From Alloalcanivorax balearicus MACL04 (GTDB taxonomy: Bacteria; Pseudomonadota; Gammaproteobacteria; Pseudomonadales; Alcanivoracaceae), in NCBI RefSeq assembly GCF_025532145.1, contig NZ_ARXS01000003.1, positions 62,001 through 126,000 on the forward strand: a stretch of DNA of 64,000 nucleotides. Reading direction: 5' to 3'. Positions within the stretch are counted from its first letter, which is position 1. Every line of letters starts with the position of its first letter. Made by a program: the position numbers and the translations under genes. Of this stretch, positions 51,295 to 58,505 are shown one piece after another. The notes beneath the pieces are model-generated. The model made no database searches. It was not told the origin of the DNA and saw nothing but the letters and a program-made list of their open reading frames with translations.

Positions 51295-52962
51295 ATGGAA
51301 CATCAATACTACGAATTCGCCGCCTTGCTGTTCATCTCCACTTTGGTGGGAGTACTGGCGGTGCGCTTGAAACAGCCCTTGCTGGTCGGTTTCATCCTCG
51401 TGGGAATTCTGGTGGGGCCGGCCGGGCTCGATCTGATCGGGATGGAGCAGCAGGTTTCGTTGCTGGCGGAAATAGGTGTCACTATTTTGCTGTTCGTGGT
51501 CGGGCTGAAGCTGGACATGCACCTGGTGCGCAACCTGGGGCCGGTGGCGCTGGCCACCGGTCTTGGCCAGCTAACCTTCACTATTGTTCTTGGCTATGTG
51601 ATCGGGTTGATGCTGGGCTTTGACAGCATCAAAGCACTTTACGTAGCGGTGGCGCTGACGTTCTCCAGCACCATTATTATCGTCAAGTTGTTGTCGGATA
51701 AAAAAGAGATCGACTCTCTGCACGGTCGTATCGCCATGGGCTTTTTGATTGTCCAGGATATCGCCGTGGTACTGGCGATGATGGTGGTGGGTAGTCTCAG
51801 TGTCTCCAAGGGGCTGGATGTGGAGAGCACCGGGCTGCTGTTACTGTCGATTATTGGCAAGTTGCTGACGGCGGCTCTGTTGGTGGTGCTGGCCATGCGC
51901 TATTTGCTGCCGTCCTTGATGCATTTGCTGGCGAAGTCGCCGGAGTTGATGCTGCTGTTTTGTATCGCTTGGGGTACCTCGGCGGCGGCATTGGGAGATT
52001 ATGTGGGCTTCAGCAAGGAAGTGGGAGCGTTTCTGGCAGGATTTTCCCTGGCCTCCACACCCTACCGTGAAGCGGTAAGCGCACGACTAACCAGCGTCCG
52101 GGATTTTCTGTTGCTGTTTTTTTTCGTGCACCTCGGATCGCAGTTGCAATTCGCGGCCCTGGGAGAAGAGTTATCCGCGGCCCTGGTGTTCTCGTTGTTC
52201 GTATTAATCGGTAACCCACTGGTAGTAATCGTGATCATGGGGGCCATGGGGTATCGCCGGCGTACCGGCTTCCTGGCTGGTTTGACCGTGGCGCAGATCA
52301 GTGAATTTTCCATCATCTTCATGGCCATGGGCATTACTCTTGGCCATATCAATGATAACGCCCTCGGCCTGATCACCCTGGTGGGGATTGTCACTATCAC
52401 TATCTCCACCTATATGATTCTGTACTCCCACAAACTCTATGAGTGGTTATCGCCCTGGTTGACCCACTTTGAGCGCCGCAATCCCTACCGTGAAGCGGAG
52501 GAGGCCGGAGCTTCCATCGGGAACACCCAAGTACTGGTGTTTGGTTTGGGGCGCTATGGGGGGCGTCTGGTGCACCGGCTTCGCGATGCGGGTGTCGCCG
52601 TGTTGGGTCTCGACTTTGATCCGGAGGTGGTGAGGGAGTACCAGCGGCAAGGACTGAATGTTGCTTACGGCGATATTGAGAGCCACGAATTCATCGAACA
52701 TCTGCCGCTAGACTCGATACAGTGGGTGATCAGCACCGTACCGGACTTGGGTTTGAATCGTGGCTTGGGGCTGGCGTTGACGGAGCGGGGCTACGGTGGA
52801 CGTCTGGCGGTGACCGTACATCACGAACGGGACGGCCAGGTTCTGGAGGAAGCTGGCGTTGGGCAGGTGCTGCGCCCATACCAGGATGCGGCGGATTACG
52901 CCGCGGAGTTGGTTTGCGCACAGTTGAGCAGCCTTCAAACCGAGGAGTTGGAACGGGACTGA
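51295..52962 (+). CDS. CPA2-family monovalent cation:proton antiporter (Kef/YbaL-like)
   Basis: A 555-residue protein. The N-terminal two thirds is a Na+/H+-exchanger domain with about 12 helices (LLVGFILVGILVGPAG, GFLIVQDIAVVLAM, GFSKEVGAFLAGFSLA). The C-terminal RCK/TrkA-N domain starts at about residue 405, with the nucleotide loop VLVFGLGRYGGRLVHRLRD and LGLDFDPEVV. It probably exports potassium or sodium in exchange for protons, gated by nucleotide or glutathione-type ligands. ATG codons at 51286, 51289 and 51295 are possible; GGGA lies nine bases before 51295. It starts at the end of the AraC gene and could be cotranscribed. Confidence 0.88.
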   Translation: MEHQYYEFAALLFISTLVGVLAVRLKQPLLVGFILVGILVGPAGLDLIGMEQQVSLLAEIGVTILLFVVGLKLDMHLVRNLGPVALATGLGQLTFTIVLGYVIGLMLGFDSIKALYVAVALTFSSTIIIVKLLSDKKEIDSLHGRIAMGFLIVQDIAVVLAMMVVGSLSVSKGLDVESTGLLLLSIIGKLLTAALLVVLAMRYLLPSLMHLLAKSPELMLLFCIAWGTSAAALGDYVGFSKEVGAFLAGFSLASTPYREAVSARLTSVRDFLLLFFFVHLGSQLQFAALGEELSAALVFSLFVLIGNPLVVIVIMGAMGYRRRTGFLAGLTVAQISEFSIIFMAMGITLGHINDNALGLITLVGIVTITISTYMILYSHKLYEWLSPWLTHFERRNPYREAEEAGASIGNTQVLVFGLGRYGGRLVHRLRDAGVAVLGLDFDPEVVREYQRQGLNVAYGDIESHEFIEHLPLDSIQWVISTVPDLGLNRGLGLALTERGYGGRLAVTVHHERDGQVLEEAGVGQVLRPYQDAADYAAELVCAQLSSLQTEELERD

Positions 52963-52970
52963 AAGCCCGG

Positions 52971-53468
52971 TTATGGAGACCTGGGCATGAAGATCAGATC
53001 GGTGATACCCACATCATGGCCCAGTTGGCTGTAGGCGGTGGTGAGCTGGCCGCGATGGTGGGTCTGGTGATTGAAAAAATGCGTCAGGCAAAGCCGCAAT
53101 GGATAGCTGCGGGATTGGCCGGTGGAAGCCGAGACGTAGCTGAGCTCACCGTCCAGACGGTTTTCCTCGAGTCCGGCGATGTAGTCCAGGATGGCCTGAT
53201 CGGTACTTTCCCGCTCCCGCCATAATTGATCGAAATCCTCATACAGCTCCTGATCCAGTCTATGGACATGAAAAGGGCGGTCAAGGAACCGGCTCAGCCA
53301 CAGCCGGTCGGTGAGCAGAAGATGGTTGAGCGTGCCGTGGATGGAGTGGAAGAACAGGCCCCGGTCCGCCTTGCGCTGGGTGTCGTCCAGCCTGTCGCAG
53401 AGTTGGTAGTGCTGCCGGTTTTGCCACTGGTTGTAGCGGGCCAGTGTCGAGTAGTGCGATAACCACAT
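52971..53468 (-). CDS. DinB-fold putative metal-dependent enzyme
   Basis: A 165-residue four-helix protein of the DinB/YfiT family. Metal-ligand histidines fit the pattern: SIHGTLNHLLLTDRLWLSRF (first histidine on helix 2) and CLTHFFNHQTHHRGQLTTAY (two histidines on helix 4). Family members act as thiol-dependent transferases or hydrolases with nickel or zinc. The ATG at 53468 has GGAGG five bases upstream; a GTG one codon earlier is an alternative. It is convergent with the antiporter (8 bp between ends). Confidence 0.85.
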   Translation of the reverse strand: MWLSHYSTLARYNQWQNRQHYQLCDRLDDTQRKADRGLFFHSIHGTLNHLLLTDRLWLSRFLDRPFHVHRLDQELYEDFDQLWRERESTDQAILDYIAGLEENRLDGELSYVSASTGQSRSYPLRLCLTHFFNHQTHHRGQLTTAYSQLGHDVGITDLIFMPRSP

Positions 53469-53558
53469 CACAACCTCCGGGGATTGGGCCGTTCAGGCAG
53501 GGATGTTGGCAGGTAATCCGGGGCTTGCCAAATTTCGCGGGCAGAGCGTGCTGGCCGG

Positions 53559-53633
53559 CTATTCGCGAGTGAACTCGCTTCCCACAGCGGCTTCGTGGCC
53601 CCTGTGTGGGAAGCTGGCTTGCCAGTGAATCGG
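53559..53633. repeat. REP-like unit, tail-to-tail form
   Basis: TATTCGCGAGTGAACTCGCT plus TCCCACAGCGGCTTCGTGGC faces TGTGTGGGAAGCTGGCTTGC plus CAGTGAATCGG. The CCCACAG cores are at the centre and the GAAT ends outside, the reverse of the order at 16944 and 19431. Confidence 0.8.
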
Positions 53634-53641
53634 CCCGCGGG

Positions 53642-53665
53642 GTGACCGCCATGGACGGCGGTCAC
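53642..53665. repeat. Palindrome GTGACCGCC-ATGGAC-GGCGGTCAC
   Basis: A perfect 9-bp inverted repeat with loop ATGGAC, directly next to the terminator at 53665-53694. A related palindrome is at 50127-50146 and a decayed one near 53803. Confidence 0.8.
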
Positions 53666-53694
53666 AAAAAAAGAGACGCCCCGGGAGGCGTCTT
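53665..53694 (-). terminator. Intrinsic terminator pointing left, no gene assigned
   Basis: Read on the minus strand, AAGACGCCTCCCGGGGCGTC forms a 7-8-bp stem followed by TCTTTTTTT. It has all features of a Rho-independent terminator, but no minus-strand gene lies between it and the convergent gene pair to its right. It sits 197 bp upstream of the dinB start. Confidence 0.75.
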
Positions 53695-53903
53695 CAAGGA
53701 GTGCGCGATTGTTATTCAGGGTGCCACTACGGAATCACTCCGCTGCGCCGGATTATGAATCCGCTCGCACCACCCGGCGTTGCTGGTGGCCCGAAGGTGG
53801 CCCACCATGGACAGTGGTCATAAAGGGGGGGCTGGCGGGGAACCCGAGTTCCCAAGCTAAGCAAGGCTGTATGAAATCGGGATGACGAAGAGGAGTCGGT
53901 TTT

Positions 53904-54797
53904 GTGGCGAAGATCGCGGTCGGCATGGCGCTGTGGGCGCTGAGCATGCCGGCGCTGGCCGAGGAGTGGGTGCCCCGGGACTGGGTGGCGGAGGGCACTT
54001 TCCCGCGTGGTATCGAAGGGCCAGCGGTGGCGCCGGATGGGCGTTTGCTGGTGGTCAACTATCAGCGGCCGGGGACTTTGGGGGTGATAAGCGGACGGTT
54101 CCAGGCCGCCCTGTTCCTGACGTTGCCGCGAGGCAGCGTGGCCAGCGGTTTGCGCTTCGGCCCGGATGGCTTCCTCTATGCCGCCGACCATCGCGGCCAT
54201 AATCTGCTGCGCATTGACCCTCGGGACAAGAGTGTCCGTGTCTGGGTTCATGAGCCGCGCATGCATCAGCCCAACGATCTGACCGTCGCCGCCGATGGTG
54301 GTATCTACGCCAGTGACCCGGATTGGAAAAGCGGCACGGGCCGGGTCTGGTATGTGAACCTCGCCGGGCAGGCGAGTATCGTCGCCGGCGATCTGGGCAC
54401 CACCAACGGCATCACCCTGAGCCCGAATGGCGGACAGCTTTACGTGAACGAAACCGTGCAGCGGCGCATCCGCGTTTTTGACGTGAGCGCTGATGGCAGT
54501 CTGGGTAACGGCCGGGTGCTGATCGAATTTCCGGACCACAAACTGGATGGCATGCGCGCGGACGTTGATGGCAATCTGTATGTGGCGCGCTACGGCGCTG
54601 GCGAAGTGGCGGTGGTATCGCCGTTGGGAGAAGTGCGGCGTGTTGTGGCATTGAGCGGCAAGCACCCCACCAATCTGGCCTTCGGTGGTGAGGACGGGCG
54701 GCGGGTGTTCGTCACCGTGGACAAGAGGGGATTGGTGGAGTCGTTTCGGGTTCCGCGTCCCGGGGCGGATTGGGCGAGGCTGCAATCCTGGCGTTAG
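53904..54797 (+). CDS. SMP-30/gluconolactonase-like exported beta-propeller protein
   Basis: A 297-residue protein with a signal peptide (ALWALSMPALAEE). The six-bladed propeller has the SMP-30 hallmarks: an N-terminal glutamate in GIEGPAVAPDG, QPNDLTVAADGGIYASDPDW, TTNGITLSPNGGQLYVNET and LDGMRADVDGNLYVARYG, whose Glu, Asn and Asp residues bind the divalent metal. Family members hydrolyse lactones; the natural substrate is open. The start is GTG at 53904 with AGGAG nine bases upstream. It is monocistronic and convergent with the TPP-enzyme gene, with a strong hairpin between them. Confidence 0.86.
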   Translation: MAKIAVGMALWALSMPALAEEWVPRDWVAEGTFPRGIEGPAVAPDGRLLVVNYQRPGTLGVISGRFQAALFLTLPRGSVASGLRFGPDGFLYAADHRGHNLLRIDPRDKSVRVWVHEPRMHQPNDLTVAADGGIYASDPDWKSGTGRVWYVNLAGQASIVAGDLGTTNGITLSPNGGQLYVNETVQRRIRVFDVSADGSLGNGRVLIEFPDHKLDGMRADVDGNLYVARYGAGEVAVVSPLGEVRRVVALSGKHPTNLAFGGEDGRRVFVTVDKRGLVESFRVPRPGADWARLQSWR

Positions 54798-54834
54798 ACG
54801 GCACCGTTCCCGCATGGCGCGGGAACGGTGCCGT
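54798..54834. terminator. 16-bp perfect-stem hairpin between convergent genes
   Basis: ACGGCACCGTTCCCGC and GCGGGAACGGTGCCGT form a perfect 16-bp stem with a 5-base loop, starting at the first base after the SMP-30-type stop and ending 4 bp before the other gene's stop. T-tracts are poor on both sides, yet its place suggests a bidirectional terminator. Confidence 0.7.
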
Positions 54835-54838
54835 TGGC

Positions 54839-56482
54839 TCAGACCCTGCTGCTCAACTCGCGGATTTCCTGGTTGAGAATGCGGTCGTTCTGGGAGTAGT
54901 CCACCGGCAGGTCGATGACGTGAACGCCACCGGCCTCGAAGCAGCTCTCCACCAGGGGAACCAACTGATCGCTGCTTTCCACCCGGTGTCCCTCGGCGCC
55001 ATAGGCCTTGGCATAGGCGACGAAATCCGGATTGCGGAAATCCAGGCCGAAATCGTGGAAGTCCATCTGGCTCTGTTTCCACTTGATCATGCCGTAGCCG
55101 TCGTCGCGCAGAATCAGCACCACCAGATCCAGCCCCATGCGCACCGCGGTTTCCAGCTCCTGGGAATTCATCATGAAGCCGCCGTCGCCGCAGACTGACA
55201 GAACCCGGCGGTTGGGATGAACCATCTTCGCCGCCATCGCCGAGGGCAGGCCGGCGCCCATGCTGGCCAGGGCGTTATCCAGCAACACCGTGTTCGGATG
55301 GGTGGCCGGGTAGTTGCGGGCGAACCAGATTTTGTACATGCCGTTGTCCAGGGCGATGACCCCGTCGTCCGGCATCACCTTACGCACCTCGTGCACCAGC
55401 CGCTGGGGCAGCATCGGGAAGCGGTCGTCACGGGCGCCTTCGTTGATGTGCTTCTGCAGCGCATCGCGCACCCGGTGAAAGTCGGCGAAGCTCCAGTGCT
55501 CCTGCGGATCCAGACGCTCCTTGAGCTGCCACAGGCTGTTGGCGATATCGCCGACCACTTCGATTTGCGGGAAGTAGACCGGGTCCACCTGGGCGGAGTT
55601 GAAGTTGATGTGGACCACTTCCGGTCCGCCGGGGCGCATGAAGAACGGCGGCTTTTCCACCACGTCATGGCCAATGTTGATGATCAGGTCGGCGGCGCTG
55701 ATGGCGCGGTGCACGAAGTCGCCATCGGACAGCGCGGTATTGCCGAGGAAGTGAGGCCCGGTTTCGTCCACCACGCCTTTGCCCATCTGCGTGGTGACCA
55801 CCGGAATGCCCAGCTTATCCATGAACTGGCGCAGCATCTTGCTGGTCAGCTTGCGGTTGCCGCCGGCGCCCACCAGGATCAGCGGTTTGCGCGCGTTCTG
55901 GATCGCTTCCACGGCGCGGCAGATGGCTTTGTCCTCGGCGATGGGGCGACGGGTCAGGCTCGGCTCCAATACCGGCATGGTGGAATGTTCGCGGGCGATG
56001 TCTTCCGGCAGCTCCAGATGGGTGGCGCCGGGGCGCTCCTCCTGGGACAGACGGAACGCCTCGCGGATGCGGGCGGGAATGGTATCGCCGCTGACCACCT
56101 GCTTGGTGAACTTGGTCAGCGGACGCATCATGTCGACCACGTCGATGATCTGGAACTGACCCTGTTTACTGGACTTGATCGGCTTCTGGCCGGTGATCAT
56201 CACCATTGGCATGGCGCCGAGCTGGGCGTAGGCGGCGGCGGTGACCAGGTTGGTGGCGCCAGGCCCCAGGGTGGACAGACAGACGCCGGCCTTACCGGTG
56301 AGGCGGCCATAGGTGGCGGCCATGAAACCGGCGGCCTGCTCGTGGCGGGTAATGACCAGTTTGATTTTCTTGGATCCCCGCAGGGATTCCAACAGATCCA
56401 GGTTCTCTTCCCCGGGGATGGCGAACAGGTATTCAACGCCTTCGGCTTCCAGGGCACGGACAAAGAGATCCGACGCTTTCAT
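54839..56482 (-). CDS. Acetolactate synthase-like TPP enzyme (catabolic AlsS/IlvX type)
   Basis: A 547-residue thiamine-diphosphate enzyme. The N-terminal domain begins MKASDLFVRALEAEGVEYLF and has the catalytic glutamate in TRHEQAAGFMAATYGRL. The C-terminal TPP-Mg motif is GDGGFMMNSQELETAVRMGL, with Asp-Gly ... Asn. A run SKQGQFQIIDVVDMMRPLTK is typical of the acetolactate synthase branch. No small regulatory subunit gene is adjacent, so it is not the anabolic IlvI or IlvB with its partner. It may make acetolactate from pyruvate or act on another 2-oxo acid. A 15-bp tandem duplication lies in its leader. Confidence 0.87.
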   Translation of the reverse strand: MKASDLFVRALEAEGVEYLFAIPGEENLDLLESLRGSKKIKLVITRHEQAAGFMAATYGRLTGKAGVCLSTLGPGATNLVTAAAYAQLGAMPMVMITGQKPIKSSKQGQFQIIDVVDMMRPLTKFTKQVVSGDTIPARIREAFRLSQEERPGATHLELPEDIAREHSTMPVLEPSLTRRPIAEDKAICRAVEAIQNARKPLILVGAGGNRKLTSKMLRQFMDKLGIPVVTTQMGKGVVDETGPHFLGNTALSDGDFVHRAISAADLIINIGHDVVEKPPFFMRPGGPEVVHINFNSAQVDPVYFPQIEVVGDIANSLWQLKERLDPQEHWSFADFHRVRDALQKHINEGARDDRFPMLPQRLVHEVRKVMPDDGVIALDNGMYKIWFARNYPATHPNTVLLDNALASMGAGLPSAMAAKMVHPNRRVLSVCGDGGFMMNSQELETAVRMGLDLVVLILRDDGYGMIKWKQSQMDFHDFGLDFRNPDFVAYAKAYGAEGHRVESSDQLVPLVESCFEAGGVHVIDLPVDYSQNDRILNQEIRELSSRV

Positions 56483-56500
56483 GAACAGGGGCTCCCTAAC

Positions 56501-56530
56501 GCAGCAACTCTATGTGCAGCAACTCTTACA
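56501..56530. repeat. 15-bp imperfect tandem duplication in the TPP-enzyme leader
   Basis: GCAGCAACTCTATGT is followed by GCAGCAACTCTTACA. It lies 19-48 bp upstream of the start at 56482 on the minus strand. Confidence 0.82.
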
Positions 56531-56702
56531 TGGAAAGCAGTGCGGCAACATGTAAAAAGACGGCGCGACCTTCCGGTCAACGCCGTCCCACACTATAACG
56601 CCTTGGGCGCCCGGTTGCGCGTGGATTGGCTGATGGATGTCATCGGATTATCCAATCAGCGCCGGGTTAACCCAATTGGAGCACTCATTCCCAGTTGAGG
56701 AC

Positions 56703-56915
56703 TCAGTGCCAGGTACCAGCCAGATTTTCACAGCGCTCGAGAAATTCCTCGGCGGTTATTTCCTCGGTATCGTCTTCCAGATGGGTCGCCACCTGCTCCT
56801 TGAGCTGGGCCACCACGGTGGTCATCACCGTCAGGGCTTCTTCCACCTGCTCGATGGTGTCGAGCAGTTCCCGCGCTTCCTCTAGGGTATCGTGGTCCTG
56901 ATCGTGTTGGCTCAT
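56703..56915 (-). CDS. Small acidic coiled-coil protein, function unknown
   Basis: A 70-residue acidic protein from the ATG at 56915, which follows GGGAGG at a good distance; an upstream in-frame start at 56951 lacks a site. It is mostly helical, with heptad-like Leu/Val spacing (TLEEARELLDTIEQVEEALT and VVAQLKEQVATHLEDD) and ends EEFLERCENLAGTWH with one cysteine. It has no signal peptide. I recognise no family; the pattern resembles small SlyX-like cytoplasmic proteins. It lies between the nrd genes and the TPP-enzyme gene, as a lone gene on the same strand. Confidence 0.65.
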   Translation of the reverse strand: MSQHDQDHDTLEEARELLDTIEQVEEALTVMTTVVAQLKEQVATHLEDDTEEITAEEFLERCENLAGTWH

Positions 56916-57007
56916 GAAGGCCTCCCTGTGTGGATAGGGGAATGGTGCCAAGGAAATGGCACGAGAACAATTGCCGTCATGCCGACAGGCCGCTGGAACA
57001 GGCCATG

Positions 57008-57038
57008 AAAAGCAGCGGGTGCCGTTGGTCCCCGCTGC
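57008..57038 (-). terminator. Intrinsic terminator of nrdB
   Basis: On the minus strand GCAGCGGG, an 11-base loop and CCCGCTGC form an 8-bp stem, followed by TTTTC. It begins 13 bp after the nrdB stop. Confidence 0.7.
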
Positions 57039-57050
57039 CTTTCGGTGGAC

Positions 57051-58364
57051 TCAGTCCCAGTTCAGCGCGCCACCGACCTGATACTCGGTGACCCGGGTCT
57101 CGAAGAAGTTCTTCTCCTTGCGCAGATCCATGATCTCGCTCATCCAGGGGAAGGGGTTGTTTACGCCCTTGAACTGCTCGGGCAGGCCCAACTGGGTGAG
57201 ACGGCGGTTGGCGATGAACTGCAGGTACTCTTCCATCATCGCGGAGTTCATACCCAGCACGCCACGCGGCATGGTATCGCGGGCGTACTGAATCTCCAGC
57301 TCGGTGCCTTCCAGGATCATCTGGGTGGCCTTGTCACGCATGCCCTGGTCCCACAGGTGCGGGTTTTCCAGCTTGATCTGGTTGATTACGTCGACGCCGA
57401 AGTTCACGTGCATGGACTCGTCACGCAGGATGTACTGGAACTGTTCGGCCACGCCGGTCATCTTGTTGCGGCGGCCCATGGACAGAATCTGGGTGAAGCC
57501 GCAATAGAAGAAAATACCTTCCAGTACGCAGTAGAAAGCGATCAGGTTCTGCAGCAGCGCCTTGTCGGTTTCCGGGGTGCCGGTCTTGAACTCCGGGTCG
57601 GACAGCTCGCGGGTGTACTGGATACCCCATTGAGCCTTCTTGGCCACGGAGGGGATTTCCCGGTACATGTTGAAGATCTCGCCTTCATCCATGCCCAGTG
57701 ATTCGATGCAGTACTGGTAGGCGTGGGTGTGAATCGCCTCCTCAAAGGACTGACGCAGAATGTACTGGCGGCACTCCGGATTGGTGACCAGCCGGTAGAT
57801 GGCCAGCACCAGATTGTTCGCCACCAGGGAATCGGCGGTGGAGAAGAAACCCAGGTTGCGCTTGACGATGCGGCGCTCGTCCTCGGTCAGACCGTCGCTC
57901 CGCTTCCACAGCGCCAGGTCCGCGTTCATGTTGATTTCCTGGGGCATCCAGTGATTGGCGCAGCCGTCCAGGTATTTCTGCCAGGCCCAGTCGTACTTGA
58001 AGGGCACCAGTTGGTTGAGATCGGCACGACAGTTGATCATGCGTTTGTCGTCCACCTGCACGCGGCCGGCGGTGCCTTCCAGTTCCGCCACGCCTTCGGC
58101 CACGTCCATCTGTGCCACGGCCTGTTGAGCGCGGGCCACGGCGTCGCTCAGGGCGCGTTCCCGGGGGCTTTCGTTGGCGGCGTCAGCGGCTCTTCCTCGC
58201 TCTTGTTGAGGTTCAGCATTCGCTGCACTTCCCGCTGCCGGTGCTTGAGGTGCAGATGCCGCTTTCTCAGCGACCGGCTCAGATTGCGGCGGCGTCGGCT
58301 GTGCGACGCGGGGCTGCTTGTTGGCGGGCGTCTCTTGCGCATCAAAATCGTCCCAGCTCAGCAT
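57051..58364 (-). CDS. nrdB: Class Ia ribonucleotide reductase beta subunit NrdB
   Basis: A 437-residue R2 protein in the Pseudomonas-type branch. A long Pro/Ala/Glu/Gln-rich N-terminal tail (about residues 8-65) precedes the helical di-iron core. Core segments are [40 protein letters not shown] with Glu and His metal ligands, and [20 protein letters not shown]. The C-terminal end [11 protein letters not shown] should dock to NrdA. It houses the di-iron tyrosyl radical for deoxyribonucleotide synthesis. The ATG at 58364 follows GGAG. It is the second gene of the operon, 141 bp after nrdA, with a large hairpin in between. Confidence 0.94.
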   Translation of the reverse strand: MLSWDDFDAQETPANKQPRVAQPTPPQSEPVAEKAASAPQAPAAGSAANAEPQQERGRAADAANESPRERALSDAVARAQQAVAQMDVAEGVAELEGTAGRVQVDDKRMINCRADLNQLVPFKYDWAWQKYLDGCANHWMPQEINMNADLALWKRSDGLTEDERRIVKRNLGFFSTADSLVANNLVLAIYRLVTNPECRQYILRQSFEEAIHTHAYQYCIESLGMDEGEIFNMYREIPSVAKKAQWGIQYTRELSDPEFKTGTPETDKALLQNLIAFYCVLEGIFFYCGFTQILSMGRRNKMTGVAEQFQYILRDESMHVNFGVDVINQIKLENPHLWDQGMRDKATQMILEGTELEIQYARDTMPRGVLGMNSAMMEEYLQFIANRRLTQLGLPEQFKGVNNPFPWMSEIMDLRKEKNFFETRVTEYQVGGALNWD

Positions 58365-58428
58365 GATTCTCTCCATTCTTTCAGAGTGACGTCTTGGCGT
58401 CACCGGTGGTGCATTCTGTGAGTGACCT

Positions 58429-58505
58429 GACGCTGGACGCCCGACGCCTGACGCTTGGAAAAGCAGGTCCTGGCGTCTGGCGTCCGGCCTCAGGCGTCCG
58501 GCGTC
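58429..58505. repeat. 7-bp repeat arrays forming a long hairpin between nrdA and nrdB
   Basis: Starting at the base after the nrdA stop (minus strand), GACGCC(N) is repeated about five times. After a spacer with GACCTGCTTTTCC, the complement GCGTC(N)G is repeated about four times (58429-58456). The arms can pair over roughly 26 bp with a few mismatches. The structure would lie in the nrdAB transcript. Confidence 0.85.

Larger units (their letters stand above)
53469..53903. other. 435-bp spacer rich in palindromes, no gene
   Basis: This spacer between dinB (minus) and the SMP-30-type gene (plus) contains a REP-like unit, a 9-bp hairpin and an intrinsic terminator pointing left. It also has a second degenerate CCACCATGGACAGTGGTCA copy (53803-53821). 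Long open frames on the minus strand here are shadows of the SMP-30-type gene. No coding region could be supported. Confidence 0.6.

Noticed and set aside
53727-55082. A 451-codon minus-strand frame that could use the orphan terminator at 53665
   Set aside because: It is antisense to the SMP-30-type gene and continues into the TPP-enzyme gene in another frame; it has no domain or start site.
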